Shown: in pieces, positions 1-11,000 of the stretch
Layout of the letters: the number at the start of each line of letters is the position of its first letter
How positions within the stretch are numbered: the first letter of the stretch is position 1
Source of the DNA: Luscinia megarhynchos
Lineage: Eukaryota; Chordata; Aves; Passeriformes; Turdidae
Assembly: GCA_034336665.1 (NCBI GenBank)
Contig: CM067590.1
Span: 3,815,748 to 3,879,747, forward strand
Direction of reading: 5' to 3'
Length of the DNA stretch: 64,000 nucleotides
Made by a program: the position numbers and the translations under genes
Notes under the pieces: model-generated
Told to the model about the DNA's origin: nothing
Databases searched by the model: none
Seen by the model: the letters and a program-made list of their open reading frames with translations, nothing else

Positions 1-881
1 CAGCTTTACCAGCTGCAAATTAAGGTCACTTGCTGAGGAATTGATGAAGTAAATGCACTTAGAACAGTTTACAATGTCCTTTCTCTACATTAAAATTAAT
101 GCATGGTTAAGAGTTTTATTAATTTGGCATTAGAGGTTATGTGGTGTTTCTTGTTTTGTGTTTTTTTCAAATTGGCATAGCTACACACTGTCCTGAGCAA
201 TACTGTGAGTCCTGGAGGAATGATTCAGTGGAATTAAGAACACAAAATAAATCTGGTTTTATTATTAAAAAACACTAAACTGCAGCAGCAGCCACCACAG
301 TGGGTGACAAGACCAGGCAACAGCCAGAGCTGTCCCCAAGCAGAAGGACTTGGGTGCTCCCCCTGTTCAGATACAGGACTGAGAAAATGAGAGAAAAAAC
401 AAGAGTCTCCTCCAGGTAAGCCCTGAGTTGTACCAAAACCAGTCAGTGTGGCAGCAAATCCCCAGCACAGCCAGCAAGGCTTCCTCAGGGACACTCTGCA
501 GGGTGAAGGTCCAGATAAACACCAAGGACAGGGCAAAGGATAAAGAGTATCCAGGCTTCACTCTGCTCTTTGAACACAGGCTCCCCGTGTCCAGGCCAAA
601 AACAACAACACAAAGCAAGGTCAAACCTCCTGGAAGTGCAGCACGTGCCTGCTGGGCGCAGGGACACGCAGACTAAGCAGAACTCTTTTCAAAGGATGCA
701 TTTCCATGGCAGTCAGGCAGGGCTGGGAATTATTTCAGCAGGAGGAAGGCTGGTGACCCACGTGGAGCTGCAGCTCACACAGCACTAATGCTTTGGAGCT
801 TTCCAGAACCAAAGATAAAGAACTTCTCCCTGTTATCAGGAGGAATGATCACTCAAGGCCACCTTTGAAGTATTTGTGTCG
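1..881. other. Intergenic / possible distal 3' UTR of PEX11G, no gene seen
   Basis: AT-rich left edge of the window. I see no exon with conserved coding content and no recognisable repeat family. A second minus-strand AATAAA hexamer (TTTATT on the plus strand at 258-263) could serve a longer PEX11G transcript, so part of this stretch may be 3' UTR. Confidence 0.4.
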
Positions 882-887
882 TTTATT
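882..887 (-). terminator. PEX11G: Candidate PEX11G polyadenylation signal (AATAAA)
   Basis: TTTATT on the plus strand reads AATAAA on the minus strand, about 800 nt after the PEX11G stop codon at 1683. It is the first perfect hexamer met downstream of the stop. The actual cleavage site is not visible from sequence. Confidence 0.45.
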
Positions 888-1682
888 GTTGGCAACGCCC
901 AGAACTGTAACTGCAAACCCCACCTCGGCATTGGTTTGATTGCTCCTTTGAAAGGTGATCAATACATTTCCTGCTTTTTTTTTAAATAAAAAAAAGGTCC
1001 TCTAGCTGCTGCTGGAGCCTGGTGGAAGAGCTCCACCCGGTGGCATTCCACAAAGGCACAGCTGGAGCCTCAGCTCCGTGGGAAGTCTCCACTTCCAACA
1101 TTTCTCCTTAAACGGGCAAGGCAGGCTAGGAAGGTTCAGGCTGCTCCCAGTGGCAATTTCCTGCCCCTCTCGGCTCTGAGGAAACACAGCTGTCACATAC
1201 AGCATCCCTGCCTGAGCTCTGGGCATCAGCTCTGAGCCCAAGCCCCAAAACACCTGGAGAACTCCCATCCCTGGCTCAGATGCAGCACCAAAAAATGAGC
1301 TCAGAGGGTGAACTCACAGGATTCATCCCTTACCAGTTCTCTATGACAGAACCGTGCTCACTGTGCTCTTTCAAGTGGAAGAAAACACTGGGAGCTTGCA
1401 TTTATCTTTTGGGACAGATGGAAGCAACTCTTTTCCCCTCAGTTTTACCCATTGTAGGAGATTCTTGATTTTCAGAGGATTCACCTGAATTATTTCTCTG
1501 ATGAAGAGTGATAAAAATTGTCAGCTGCAAACAATCCCCTCTGCAACAGGCATCTGGATTCCAGTCCCAATTATGGGATATCTGGAATGACAATCATCGA
1601 CCCAGAAATGTTAAAATACACCCTGCCTCACTAAAGGCACTTTTACCATGTGAAAACTAGGCTTGTGAAGCTCAGTTATGGC

Positions 1683-3543
1683 TTAAGCAGCTTCAGAATT
1701 TGCTCCTCTTGATGCCTGGTAGATTCCAATCAGGGAGGAGATGGTCCCCAGGAGTCCTACTAACCATGGAGGGAACCTTCCTGCCCAGAGGAATCCTGGA
1801 GGCAGCCAGTGGATTGCATTGGAGAGATCTGCTGTCTCCATGAGGATGCTCAGAACTTCAGCCTTCACCTGGGCTCTCAGCTTCTGCTGGCTCTGAGGTG
1901 AAGAAGTGCTGCTGGAAAAAAAGGTGGTATTAGTGTCAGTCCAGAAAATCGTGATAACTGTGATGGCTACAGATGAGAACTGACAGATGTGGGTGAGTTA
2001 CAGGAAGGAGGGAGAGGGACTTTGGATAAGGGCATGGAAGGACATGACACAGGGAATGGCTGCCACTGCCAGAGGGCAGGGCTGGGTGGGATATTGGGCA
2101 GGAATTGTTCCCTGGCAGGGTGGGCAGCCCTGGCACAGGGTGCCCAGAGCAGCTGTGGCTGCCCCTGGATCCCTGGCAGTGCCCAAGGCCAGGCTGGACA
2201 TTGGGACAGTGGGAGGTGTCCCTGCCAGGGCAGGGGTGGCACTGGGTGGTCTCTAAGGTCCCCCCAACCCAAACCAGTCTGGGATTGCACGATCAGCTCT
2301 ACAGCCACAGAAGGAAATCATACCACTTGTGCTGGCTCAGTTTTCTTCTTAACTGGAACAAGATTCTCAGGGATCTGAAAAAGAACAAAGTTATTTCTCA
2401 TACAGCACCAAACAGGAGGGCTTTTTTCCTCTTGCACCAACTGCTTCAGCGAGGAGGAGCCTCCCGGAGCTTTGCTGCAGCCCGTACCGCAGGATGCCCA
2501 GGAGCAGCGCACAGCCCCACAGCGCCGTGCTCCGCCTCCACCACTTCTGGGAGCCGGCGCGCACGATGCCGAGATCCGCCGCCCAGGCCAGGTGCTCGCA
2601 GGGGTAGTAGAGCTGGTTGGCCACGTTGCAGAGCACCGAGAGCCCCCGCACCAGCGCGTCCTCGCCCTGCGGGGAGCGGCACATGGGGCAGGGCCGCGGC
2701 GCACGGGCCGGGGCTGCGGGGCGCGGGGCCGCGCTCACCTCGGGGCCCAGCCCGTAGCTGCAGCTGTGCCGGAGCATGGCCAGGTCGTCGAAGAGGCGCA
2801 GGGCGGTGCGGCAGGAGCTGAGCTGGGCGGAGGCGGCCAGCAGCCCCCCGGGCAGCCCCGCGGGCCCGGGCAGCGCTGCCCCCGCCAGCTGGCAGCCGTA
2901 GCACAGCGCCCGCACCTGCGGGCACCAGGGGAGGTGATGCTGGAAACAGTTTTTCTCTTTCTCCTCTATTTAATCCTCTCTTTTTCTCCCTCTTTTCCTC
3001 TTTCTTTCTCTTCTCCTTTCTCTAATTCACTCCTCCCTCCCCAGCTTCTCTTCCCTTCACCCAAACTCCCCATTGCCCTGTGCTCCGGGACTCCCATTTC
3101 CCTCCCGCGCGTCATTTACCGGTTAAACTTGGATTGTTTGTGGACCCTCTGCCTTTTGTCCTTCCTTCCCACCGATGTGGAAAGCACTTACGGGTGTCCC
3201 AGGTGCTTCCTTCCCCTTAAGGGCGGGTCGCTACAGAAGAGTCGGCTCCCGTCGTTTACCGCCCGGTACCGGAGGGCTCAGAGCCCTCACTCACCGCCCG
3301 GTACCGGAGGGTGCAGAGCCCTCACTCACCGCCCGGTACAGGAGGGCTCAGACCCCTGTCACTCACCGCCCGGTACCGGAGGGTGCAGAACCCCTCCTGT
3401 CATTCACCGCCCGGTACCGGAGGGCTCAGAGCCCTCACTCACCGCCCGGTACCGGAGGGCTCAGAGCCCTCACTCACCGCCCGGTCGCGGCCCCGGTGCG
3501 TCTCCAGCGCGGCCACGAGCCCCCCGAGCGCGCCCGCCGCCAT
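1683..3543 (-). CDS. PEX11G: Peroxisomal membrane protein 11 gamma (PEX11G), complete four-exon coding region
   Basis: Coding exons on the minus strand: 3543-3478 (start ATG), 2915-2739, 2666-2404 and 1911-1683 (stop TAA). Together they give 244 residues, against 241 as I recall for human. All junctions are in phase; the third intron is phase 2 (CT + C) with donor GTATGAG. Diagnostic stretches are the N-terminus MAAGALGGLVAALETHRGRD, then LSSCRTALRLFDDLAM, then NQLYYPCEHLAWAAD, and the C-terminal membrane stretch HWLPPGFLWAGRFPPWLVGL. By family knowledge PEX11 proteins are integral peroxisomal membrane proteins that promote elongation and division of peroxisomes, with an amphipathic N-terminal half and a C-terminal hydrophobic hairpin. 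Intron 2 (2667-2738) is only 72 bp and is open in frame. Intron 3 carries a CR1 fragment and intron 1 carries a repeated-donor minisatellite. In human PEX11G lies on 19p13.2, away from ARRDC2. Confidence 0.95.
2082..2294 (+). mobile_element. CR1 LINE 3'-end fragment in PEX11G intron 3
   Basis: Typical avian CR1 3' sequence: GGAATTGTTCCCTG, then CCCTGGCACAGGGTGCCCAG, a GGCCAGGCTGGA block, and the terminal CCCAACCCAAACCAGTCTGGGATT tail. It lies antisense to PEX11G and fills much of the 492-bp intron. Confidence 0.85.
2945..3062. repeat. Pyrimidine-rich tract in PEX11G intron 1
   Basis: About 120 bp of almost pure C/T on the plus strand (CTTTCTCCTC-type), hence purine-rich in the PEX11G transcript, lying just 5' of exon 2. 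On the transcribed strand it is polypurine rather than a normal polypyrimidine tract, and the real acceptor at 2916-2918 (CAG) has only a short pyrimidine run. Confidence 0.6.
3253..3484 (-). repeat. 35-bp minisatellite whose unit contains the PEX11G exon 1 splice donor
   Basis: On the minus strand the exon 1 end and donor (CCGGGCG|GTGAGTG, donor at 3477-3471) recur as near-identical copies with donors at 3442, 3407 (GTGAATG), 3366, 3329, 3294 and 3259 (GTAAACG). The spacings are 35, 35, 41, 37, 35 and 35 bp. The rest of each unit reads AGGGCTCTGAGCCCTCCGGTAC. Seven potential 5' splice sites therefore lie in tandem. Confidence 0.9.
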
Positions 3544-3625
3544 GGCAACACTTCCGGGTGTGAAGTCACGTGCGGAGGCGGGGCACGCCGGGAAGGAGGC
3601 GGAGCCGTCGCCATGGCAACGCGGC
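3544..3625 (-). promoter_or_regulatory. PEX11G: PEX11G promoter: ETS, E-box and RFX X-box motifs
   Basis: Immediately upstream of the PEX11G ATG are ACTTCCGG (an ETS site on the minus strand, 3550-3557), GTCACGTG (an E-box of the USF/TFE type, 3565-3572) and GTCGCCATGGCAAC at 3607-3620. The last matches the X-box consensus GTNRCC-N2-RGYAAC exactly. The region is CpG-rich and has no TATA box. The motifs are seen directly; binding is inference. Confidence 0.55.
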
Positions 3626-3660
3626 CTGGCTGCAACGCGGCCCAGCCGGGCCCTGCCCGG

Positions 3661-3775
3661 GGATGGTGCCCGAAAAGGGCTGGGTCCCTCCAGGGGCTGG
3701 TGTCCGATCTGGGATGGTGCCCGAAGGGGGCTGGGTCCCTCCAGAGGCCGGTGTCCGATCGGGGGATGGCGCCCA
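3661..3775. repeat. 51-bp tandem duplication upstream of PEX11G
   Basis: GGATGGTGCCCGAA...GTGTCCGATC starts at 3661 and 3712, with a partial third copy at 3764. Period about 51 bp. Confidence 0.7.
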
Positions 3776-4223
3776 GCTGGGTCACGCTGCCCCTCACGGG
3801 CTCCACAGCCCTCCAGCGAATCCTCCATCAGCCGATTTCTCAGCCCGGTTTCCCTGTTCTGGGGGTTCTAGGCCGGCCCCGCCGCTGGGAAACCCGACTT
3901 TAAGAGGCCCTTGTGGACGGCGATCCCGTTGTGCCCCGACGGTCCCGTGTTCAGACGCACATGGATGTGTCACCTGGGAAACAGGGAGATCTTCCTTGTC
4001 CCACCTTCAGACACCTCCCAGCCCCCGGCTGAGTGATGGGAGGGGAACATTCTGTGTGAAATCTCTCCGTCCTCCTACACCTTCCCTACTCAGCACGTGG
4101 GTCCCACCTGCTTCCTCCCGGGCCAGTGGCTCCAGTGCCCGGCACAGAGTCACACTCACCCTGCTGTTAATTCAAGCTGTAAGAACTGCTTGGATATTTC
4201 GTTTTCTCTTTTTACAGCCAAGT

Positions 4224-4424
4224 ATCACAGAATCCCAGAATATTCTGAGCTGGATCCCTCAGGGATCATCAGTGCAGCCCCTGTCCCTGCCCAGCCCCCC
4301 CAACAGCCCCACCCTGAGCATCCCTGAGAGTGTCCAAAGGCTCCTGCAGCTCTGGCAGCCTTGGGGACCATTCCCTGGGGAGCCTGGGCAGGGCCCAGCA
4401 CCCTCGGGGGGAAGAACCTTTTGA
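4224..4424 (-). mobile_element. CR1 LINE 3'-end fragment
   Basis: Inverted CR1 tail: it begins TATCACAGAATCCCAGAATA and continues through CCCTGAGCATCCCTGAGAGTG, CTCTGGCAGCCTTGGGGACC and CCTGGGGAGCCTGGGCAG to GGGGGAAGAACCTTTT, as in avian CR1 elements. Confidence 0.9.
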
Positions 4425-4518
4425 GTAAATCAAGCTTTTGAGTAAATCATCCTTTGAGTAAATCAATCTGATTTCATGGAACAGGTTCATAGCACTAAGC
4501 AGAGCCTCTCCAGTCTGG

Positions 4519-4578
4519 GAGATGGACTTGAGATCCTTGTGGGTCCCTTCCCACTTGGGATATTCAGTGATTCTGATT
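4519..4578 (+). mobile_element. Short CR1 3' tail
   Basis: GGAGATGGACTTGAGATCCT followed by GTGGGTCCCTTCCCACTTGG and a GATTCTGAT end resembles the last about 60 bp of CR1. Lone tails of this length are common in birds. Confidence 0.6.
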
Positions 4579-7500
4579 GCTCTACACTTGTTGTACCCTC
4601 AGATGCTGCAGTTATCCCACCTGATGCACCACATCCTCATGACTCACCTCACTGCAATCTGGTGTCAATCCCTCTGCCTCTTCATTACGTAAAATGAATA
4701 AAATGAATAATTTCTGGGATATGAACCAGGGTCTTGATCTTTCTCCATCGCTACGTTTGTTTTTATAAGTTGTTTTGCATTTATTTTTGGGAGGAAGGAA
4801 AGGATTTTGATCAAAAGCTGTGCTTATGCAACCTCAGGAAGGGATGTGGTTAGAACTGGTCATGGAAGGCATTAAGAAAATCCTCCTCTGACATTGCCTC
4901 CTGTTTCTCAAGAAGTTAAGAGAGACGTCCCTTCATGCCATGGATCTGTGTTTAAGCCATTTGATTTGCTAAATGTGGAACAGATCACAGTGAATTGGTC
5001 TTTTCCTTGGCCCTAAACTTCTGGAGCAGCTCCAGAACTACCATATGGAGTGATATTCCCGTAACTGCCACAAGAATTTCTTCATTTGCCTCCTCACCCT
5101 GAGAGTTGTTTTCTGTTTGAGAGAAGGTTTTCAGCAAAGTGCTGACGGCAGAGCCGGCCTTTTCCTGTCTTCAGGGGAAATCACACAGGTGTCTGTGACT
5201 GCAGAGCTTTCCTGGTGCTGCCTCCCAATTTACTGCCTCAAATTTAATTTTTATTTTGATTCCATCTGTCAGCAGATGAAAGTTCTGTCAGAACCATGCC
5301 AGCCATGCAGGTGCCACACAGGCAGCAGGGGGACTCCCCAAAGACGTGCTATAGCAGACCCAGCCTTAACAGGCCTGGATTAACATAGAGGAATGGATTT
5401 ATACCCTTAACCCCCCTTGGAGTGTGCTCCTGAGCTACTTGAGATGGACCAGTGAGCACCAAACCCTGTCTGCTCCAGCCTCAGGTGAGAGCAGAGTTGT
5501 AGATGAGAACTATTTTGAAGAGAGAGGAAGGACAGGCAACCAAATCCCGAAGCCAGGGAATGTTGGAGGGAGGTAGAAGGTGACTTAAATCCCCCCCAGA
5601 GGGTCAGAGGAAGAAAATTGTCATGGCTAGAGGTGTCCAGCCAGGGTAAACATCTCTGCAGCACCAGCAGAGAAAGCTGAGCATCTGCCAGGTATGGGGG
5701 ACAGAGCATGCTGCAGCTGCCTGGGTGGGGTGACCCTTTAGGTAACAACACAGGGCTCAGGTCTCGGGGCTGCCAGGTCCAGCAGTGCCACCTGGCCCTT
5801 TCTCATCCATCCCAGTGAGCTGAAAGCTGTTTTGTCTCCTCAGATGAAATGCTCATCCCAGGGGTGCCCAGGAGGGCACAGAACCTCTGCAGGGCTGAGC
5901 AGAGAGGTGAGCTCACACCCAAGCCCAAAGGCCACTGAAATCCAAAAGGCAAACTCCCAGGTGATCTATGTCCCCATGGGGAGCCTGGAAGGGCCCTGTC
6001 CCCAGAGGAAGGTGATGTCCTCCCTTCTGCAGTGACTGCTGACGCACTCTGAGCTGCCTACACGGCGTGGGATCTCGGAGCCGCCCTTGTGCTCTGCTCT
6101 TGGCCGTCTCTGTGCTGTCACAGGGAACATCTATTTCTCAGACTGAATGAGGACACAAGGAGGTGTTGTGACAGCAAGAATAAACACTAGGAGATTAGCC
6201 CAAAGGCGTGGGTGACACATGCCTCAGGATGGCAGGACCCACGGAACGCCTCGGGGCAGGCAGCGGGTGGAACGAGCAGGTGGGGTGGGGGGAAGCACGG
6301 AGGACAGGCAGGAGATCAAACAGAGTGAGAGGCACCATCAGGGCTGTGTGGGGGATGGGATATTCCTTAATTATCTGTTTGGATTTTGGTGTCAAGGCCT
6401 GCAACCGAAGGTCAGTGAACAGTAGGACAGCGAGGCAGCTCTGCCCAGCGTGTGATGAGTGGGCTGTTTTCCCAGAGGTGAGCCCTGTGTTTTTGATGAG
6501 CTGGTCACTCACATGGGCGTCCTGACTGCTGAGCTTGCACTAACTCTGTTTGGGATCTAGGTGTGTTCCAGAGGGATCAGTGGTCAGCCCCCTCCTGTGG
6601 GGGTTGAGCGAGCAGGGTGGCACAGCTGCCACTTCACAAGCTCTTCTCATGCACAGGGGTTTGATTCCTGCGGGCACAGGGCTAGTGAAGTTTCACAACT
6701 GCTTCAGTCCGTGTGTGAGCAGTGCCTGGGCCCACAAGCCCTGTACTTTCCTTTATGGATTTGACTCTTTATCTTTTCAGGAATGGGACAGTCTCTGCTC
6801 CACACGTGCTTCAAAGACACCGTGCACTCACATCTTCCAAGTGCACACAGGTACTCACATCAATCCCTCATGCCAGCATGTTGTTAAACACCTCCAGTCA
6901 AACACCTCAGTTGCATCATTTGGTGAAGTAACAGGGACTTGCATCTACTCCAGGCCTGCCCCATTACTTTGATGTGACCCTGAGGTGGCATTGCCACCTG
7001 TGCTGCTGCAGGAACAGCCACGGGGACAAGTGGTGGAATTGGAATCACCCTTGGAGGCTGGGAGAGCTGCTGCTGGGAGTCCCTGTGATTATTCACTTTC
7101 TTTTTCACAGGGATTTTAATGCAACTTCAAACAGGCAAAGCAAAGCTGGCTTTTGGAGTGAAGGCCTCTGCTTTCTGAACTGCTCTGCCATTCCAGCAGT
7201 GCCCCAGGAAGGCTGAACCAGGAAGGCCAAGCAGGCTTCCTTTGATTGCCCCGCTGTGTGAAATCTGCCAGCTGCGTGACACCCCTCCCTGCCAGCGCAG
7301 CCACCGGTGTCACGTCGCCAGTGTCTGCGACTCAGAGATAAGGTGAACTCACGTTGTTTTTTTTTTTTCTCAGTTAGTTTAAAAACACGTCCCTCATCAC
7401 CACGGACACATCGTCAGCCTCACGCACATGAGGTCAACGCTAAAGCGCCGCTGCAAAACAGGGGCTCAGCCCAACCCCCGGGAAGGCCTGCAGGGTGGGG

Positions 7501-7589
7501 CCAGGATAAATTCAGGGATTTTGGTGTAGCCTTTGCTCTTCCTCCTTTCCCTGTGCATCTGCGTGAGGCAGCCGCGCGCTGGGGCGGCC

Positions 7590-7845
7590 ATGCAGCCGCC
7601 GGGGCGGGTGCGCAGGCTGGCGGTGCGGCTGGAGCAGGGCCGTGCCCACGGCGGCGGGCAGCTGCTGCGCGGCCGGGTGCAGCTGGAGCTGCGCGGGGCG
7701 CTGCGCGTGCGGGCGCTGGAGGTGTGCGCCCGCGGCCTGGCCGCCGTGCACTGGCTGGAGAGCCACAGCATCGGCCTCAACGTCGTCTACTGCGACTTCA
7801 CGGCCTACCAGACCTTCCTGCACTGCCACCGCCAGCTCATCGCCG
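7590..7845 (+). CDS. ARRDC2: Alternative upstream first coding exon of ARRDC2
   Basis: ATG at 7590 opens 85 codons (MQPPGRVRRLAVRLEQGRAH..., then AVHWLESHSIGLNVVYCDF...) and ends at a strong donor CCG|GTAAGC with phase 1. It aligns with the first exon at 12806: both have a beta-sandwich start, an RALEVCARGLAAVHWLES / [15 protein letters not shown] segment, and a phase 1 end. No arrestin exons follow before 12806, so the simplest reading is a second promoter splicing into the common exon at 14100. That gives a 398-residue isoform differing in its first 85 residues. Human ARRDC2 also has, as I recall, an isoform with a distinct upstream N-terminus. A degenerate separate paralogue is the alternative, but the preserved frame and donor argue against it. 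Confidence 0.8.
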
Positions 7846-7849
7846 GTAA

Positions 7850-8075
7850 GCGTCTGTGCCAGGCTGTTTGGGGCTTGGGGCCCCTTGGGGCCAGGGTATT
7901 AGGTTGGAACCCCCTGGATGGGTCTGTGTGCCAGGGCACGGGGTTGGGATCCTCCTGGATGGGTCTGTGTGCCAGGCTGTGGGGTTGGACCCTCTTGGAT
8001 AGGTCTGTGTGCCAGGCTGTGGGATTGGAACCCCTTGGGTGGGTCTGTGTGCCAGGCTGTGGGGTCAGGACCCCT
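7850..8075. repeat. 40-bp minisatellite just inside the intron after the upstream ARRDC2 exon
   Basis: Units of about 40-41 bp built on GGTCTGTGTGCCAGGCTGTG start at 7921, 7962, 8002 and 8042. A diverged leading copy (GTCTGTGCCAGGCTG) lies 5 bp after the splice donor. Confidence 0.75.
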
Positions 8076-11000
8076 CAGGCTGCAGGTGTCCCCTCAGAGG
8101 AACCTCTGCCCCTGTGGGTGTTGCTGACCCATGCAGGGCTCTTTGCCCCTCTTCTCACCTTGGCAGAGGATTTCTCTCTCTGCCTCTGGTTTCCAGGAGG
8201 CTTCTGGCAAAGCCAGGGCTGGGGAGCACCAGAGATTTGTGGCTGTTGTTGTGTTTGCACAGGGAAGAGCAAACACGGGTGTCTGTTCACAAGTGTGGAA
8301 AGAGCACTCAGTTCTTGAGGCAGTGTTTGTTTTCGGGTCCCTGATGCTGGCCCCGCGTGCCCAGCTGGCACGTTGCTTAGATCTGCTGCAAGAACACAGG
8401 CCTCTTGCATGCCACAAGCCATTCTTGGTGTGCTTGGGATGAAATGATCCAGAGCTGAGGGATATGGGATGTCTCAACTGTCCATCCACTCATTAACTCT
8501 GGCTTTTCTTAGGATCATGCATGCCTTTTATCCTCCCCTCAATAACAGTGTCACAGCCATTCCTCTGATGCTTTTCCTCCCCCTCTCCCTGTTTCTCATG
8601 GCTCTGTTACCACCTGTGGCCTGGTTGCCCAGCCCTGGAGATGGCTTTAGGACTTATGCTGAGGGCATTTCATTGTGTCAGTGGCCAAGTACAACCCAGA
8701 GAGTGGTGCCAGCCCAATCTGGCAAATGTAGACGTTGCAGGAATAAGCTGGAGGGACGGAAAGAGGGCCTGAATTGGCTTCCTGGAGGTGTTCCTGTCTC
8801 TGCACTGCACTGGGAAGGTAATTTTCTCTATTTCTGGATGACTGTGCCCTGCCATCTGCTCCAAACACCTGCACTGCTCTGGAGTTTCTGTCTTTTGGCA
8901 GCAGTTCTTCCATGCTGTGCCTAAGGATGTCCCCTTGGCAGGTGCACCTCTACAAAGTGTCCAAATTCCAACTAAGCCCTTGCCCTGGAGTCCAGCAGCG
9001 AGGGTCCTGAGCACTTGGTCATGCAGCACCTGGCTCTGAGTGACAGGGTGAGCTCTATCCCCCATTATCCCTGCAGGAATGTCTGCAGGGAAGCCACAAG
9101 CTGCTGCCAGCACGTGTGGATTGTGCTGCTGGGATTGTGTGCGAGAGGAGCCCCTGGAGCCATCAGGGGAAGGGCACTTGGCCAAGGGCTGCAGGAACTG
9201 CAGGAGCTGCTCAGCCCCACAGGCACCCTGCTCACCTCTAGCCCAGAGCTGATGGTTCCTGGCCCTCCCTTTGTGCACAGAGAGTGCTGAGCTGGACTGC
9301 CTGGGCAGCAGAGCCTCACCAGAACTTGGGGGCTGCGATTTTATTGTCTCTGTCCATACACAGATTCCTTTTCTGTCTTGTGAGAGGGACACATGTGATC
9401 ACCAGGGCATTTTAAGGAAGGGAACAGCAGAGAGAGGCTGTCCTGCAGCCAAAATAACTTCCTTTGGATCCTGCTGTCCCGTTCTGTCCCCAACAGCAGC
9501 GTGAGAGCCTTCCTGATGTCAGCTGGTGAGAAACGTGCCACCATCCAACAGTCAGTCCCTGTGACTGCTCCTTTCTTGTAGCTTCTCCACGAGATCAGCT
9601 GTGTCTGCGTGGTGTTTAAAAAAATGCAGGTTTTGTCATGGTAACAAGGCAGTGCAGAGGAGGGAAGACTGGCACAGATAAGCGCCCTCCCTTCTGCTCT
9701 CCCCTCAGCTGAGTTTATCTGCAGTTTCCTGGCAGGGTGGTGAGTGCTGGCACTGGGGTGCTGCGCTGAGAGACAAGAAAAAAGTGTGCAAGGAGGATGT
9801 TCAGGCAGGGCCTTTAAACGTGTGTTGTGTAATCATCTGAGAGAGGGAGCAGGAGGAGAGGAAAAGACAGGGGGTGAATGGGCAAAGGCAGCACAAGGAG
9901 AACCCTGGACTCTTCTGCATGAGGTGATGGGAGGGTGCCCTAGGATACATGCAGTGATCTTTTCTGTTTGAGGATCCTGCAGCACTTCCCAAAGGTGTAG
10001 CTCCTGCCCTGGTGAGAGGCAAACATGCAGAAGCCATTTTATTTTCATGGAGACATCCAAGAGAGTTATGGCATCAGGGCTCTCCTTCCTTTGTGGGGTG
10101 GCCCTCAATCTGCACCTTAATGCTTGTCCATGCGCAGCAGTCCCAAATCTGGCAGGGATGGAGCTGGTTCCTCAGTCTGGAGCACGTGCTTGTGCCAGGC
10201 TCTGTGTTGTGCCATCTCACCCCCCACTGGGCCACTGCCTTACCTGTTCACCTGCTGCATTCCCTTCTCCCTGGTGTTCCAGGGCCCTTTGTGTGACCCC
10301 AGGCTCTGTGGGGAGAAGCCACGAGGTCCCAGAGCGGGTCAGGCCAGGTGCAGCTCCCACGAGCCGGGCAGGGTGTCTGTGTCTGTCTGTCTGTCCCAGC
10401 TCCTGCTGGGAGCAGCTCTGGCCTGGCCAGACTCTAGATGGGGCTGAAGAGTTGGAGATCGTGCCCTGAGCACTGTGCCTGGCCTGGCTGGCTTTGCCTT
10501 GGGCACCCAGAACCCTTCCTGGGTGAAACAAAAACAAAGCCCTTGGCTGTGCTCCCCTGCAGACCCCAGGAGAGGGGGCAGACCCTGTCTGGGTGCAGGG
10601 GTCCCAGAGGGCTCAGGGAGGGCACAGAGCCTCGGTCCCCACATGGCAGCAGCGAGGGACGGCCGAGGCATCGCGTGCGCTGCCACGGGAGCGAGCTCTG
10701 GGGTTTGCTTTGCAGATCCGTCCCGTGGGCGAGGGCTGAGTCACGGCCCAGGGGTGTGTGCCGACAGGCGGGAGGAGGAGAAGGAGGATGCCAAGCAAAG
10801 AAAGGGGCCCAGCCAAGGCTCCAGCCCCTCTCAAGAGCCTCCCCACCTCGAATGTCACTGCAGGGACAGCAGGCGCCTTCCCAGAGCCGGTGTCACCAGT
10901 TAACTCGCGCTGTGACGTGCCTTCCTTCCTCCTTTCCCTCTCCCTCTGAGCCTTTGCTATGATTCATGTTTGCCCGTGGCAGCAAATGGTCGTGCACATA

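Larger units (their letters stand above)
3776..7589. other. Intergenic region between PEX11G and ARRDC2
   Basis: No conserved exon seen. It holds two CR1 fragments (4224-4424 and 4519-4578) and a short GAGTAAATC triplication at 4433-4467. The last 200 bp before 7590 become GC-rich and probably form the promoter of the upstream ARRDC2 first exon. Confidence 0.5.

Noticed and set aside
7590..7845. Separate truncated ARRDC paralogue or pseudogene
   Set aside because: Frame, start codon and donor are intact, the end phase equals ARRDC2 exon 1, and no second set of arrestin exons exists; an alternative first exon is simpler.
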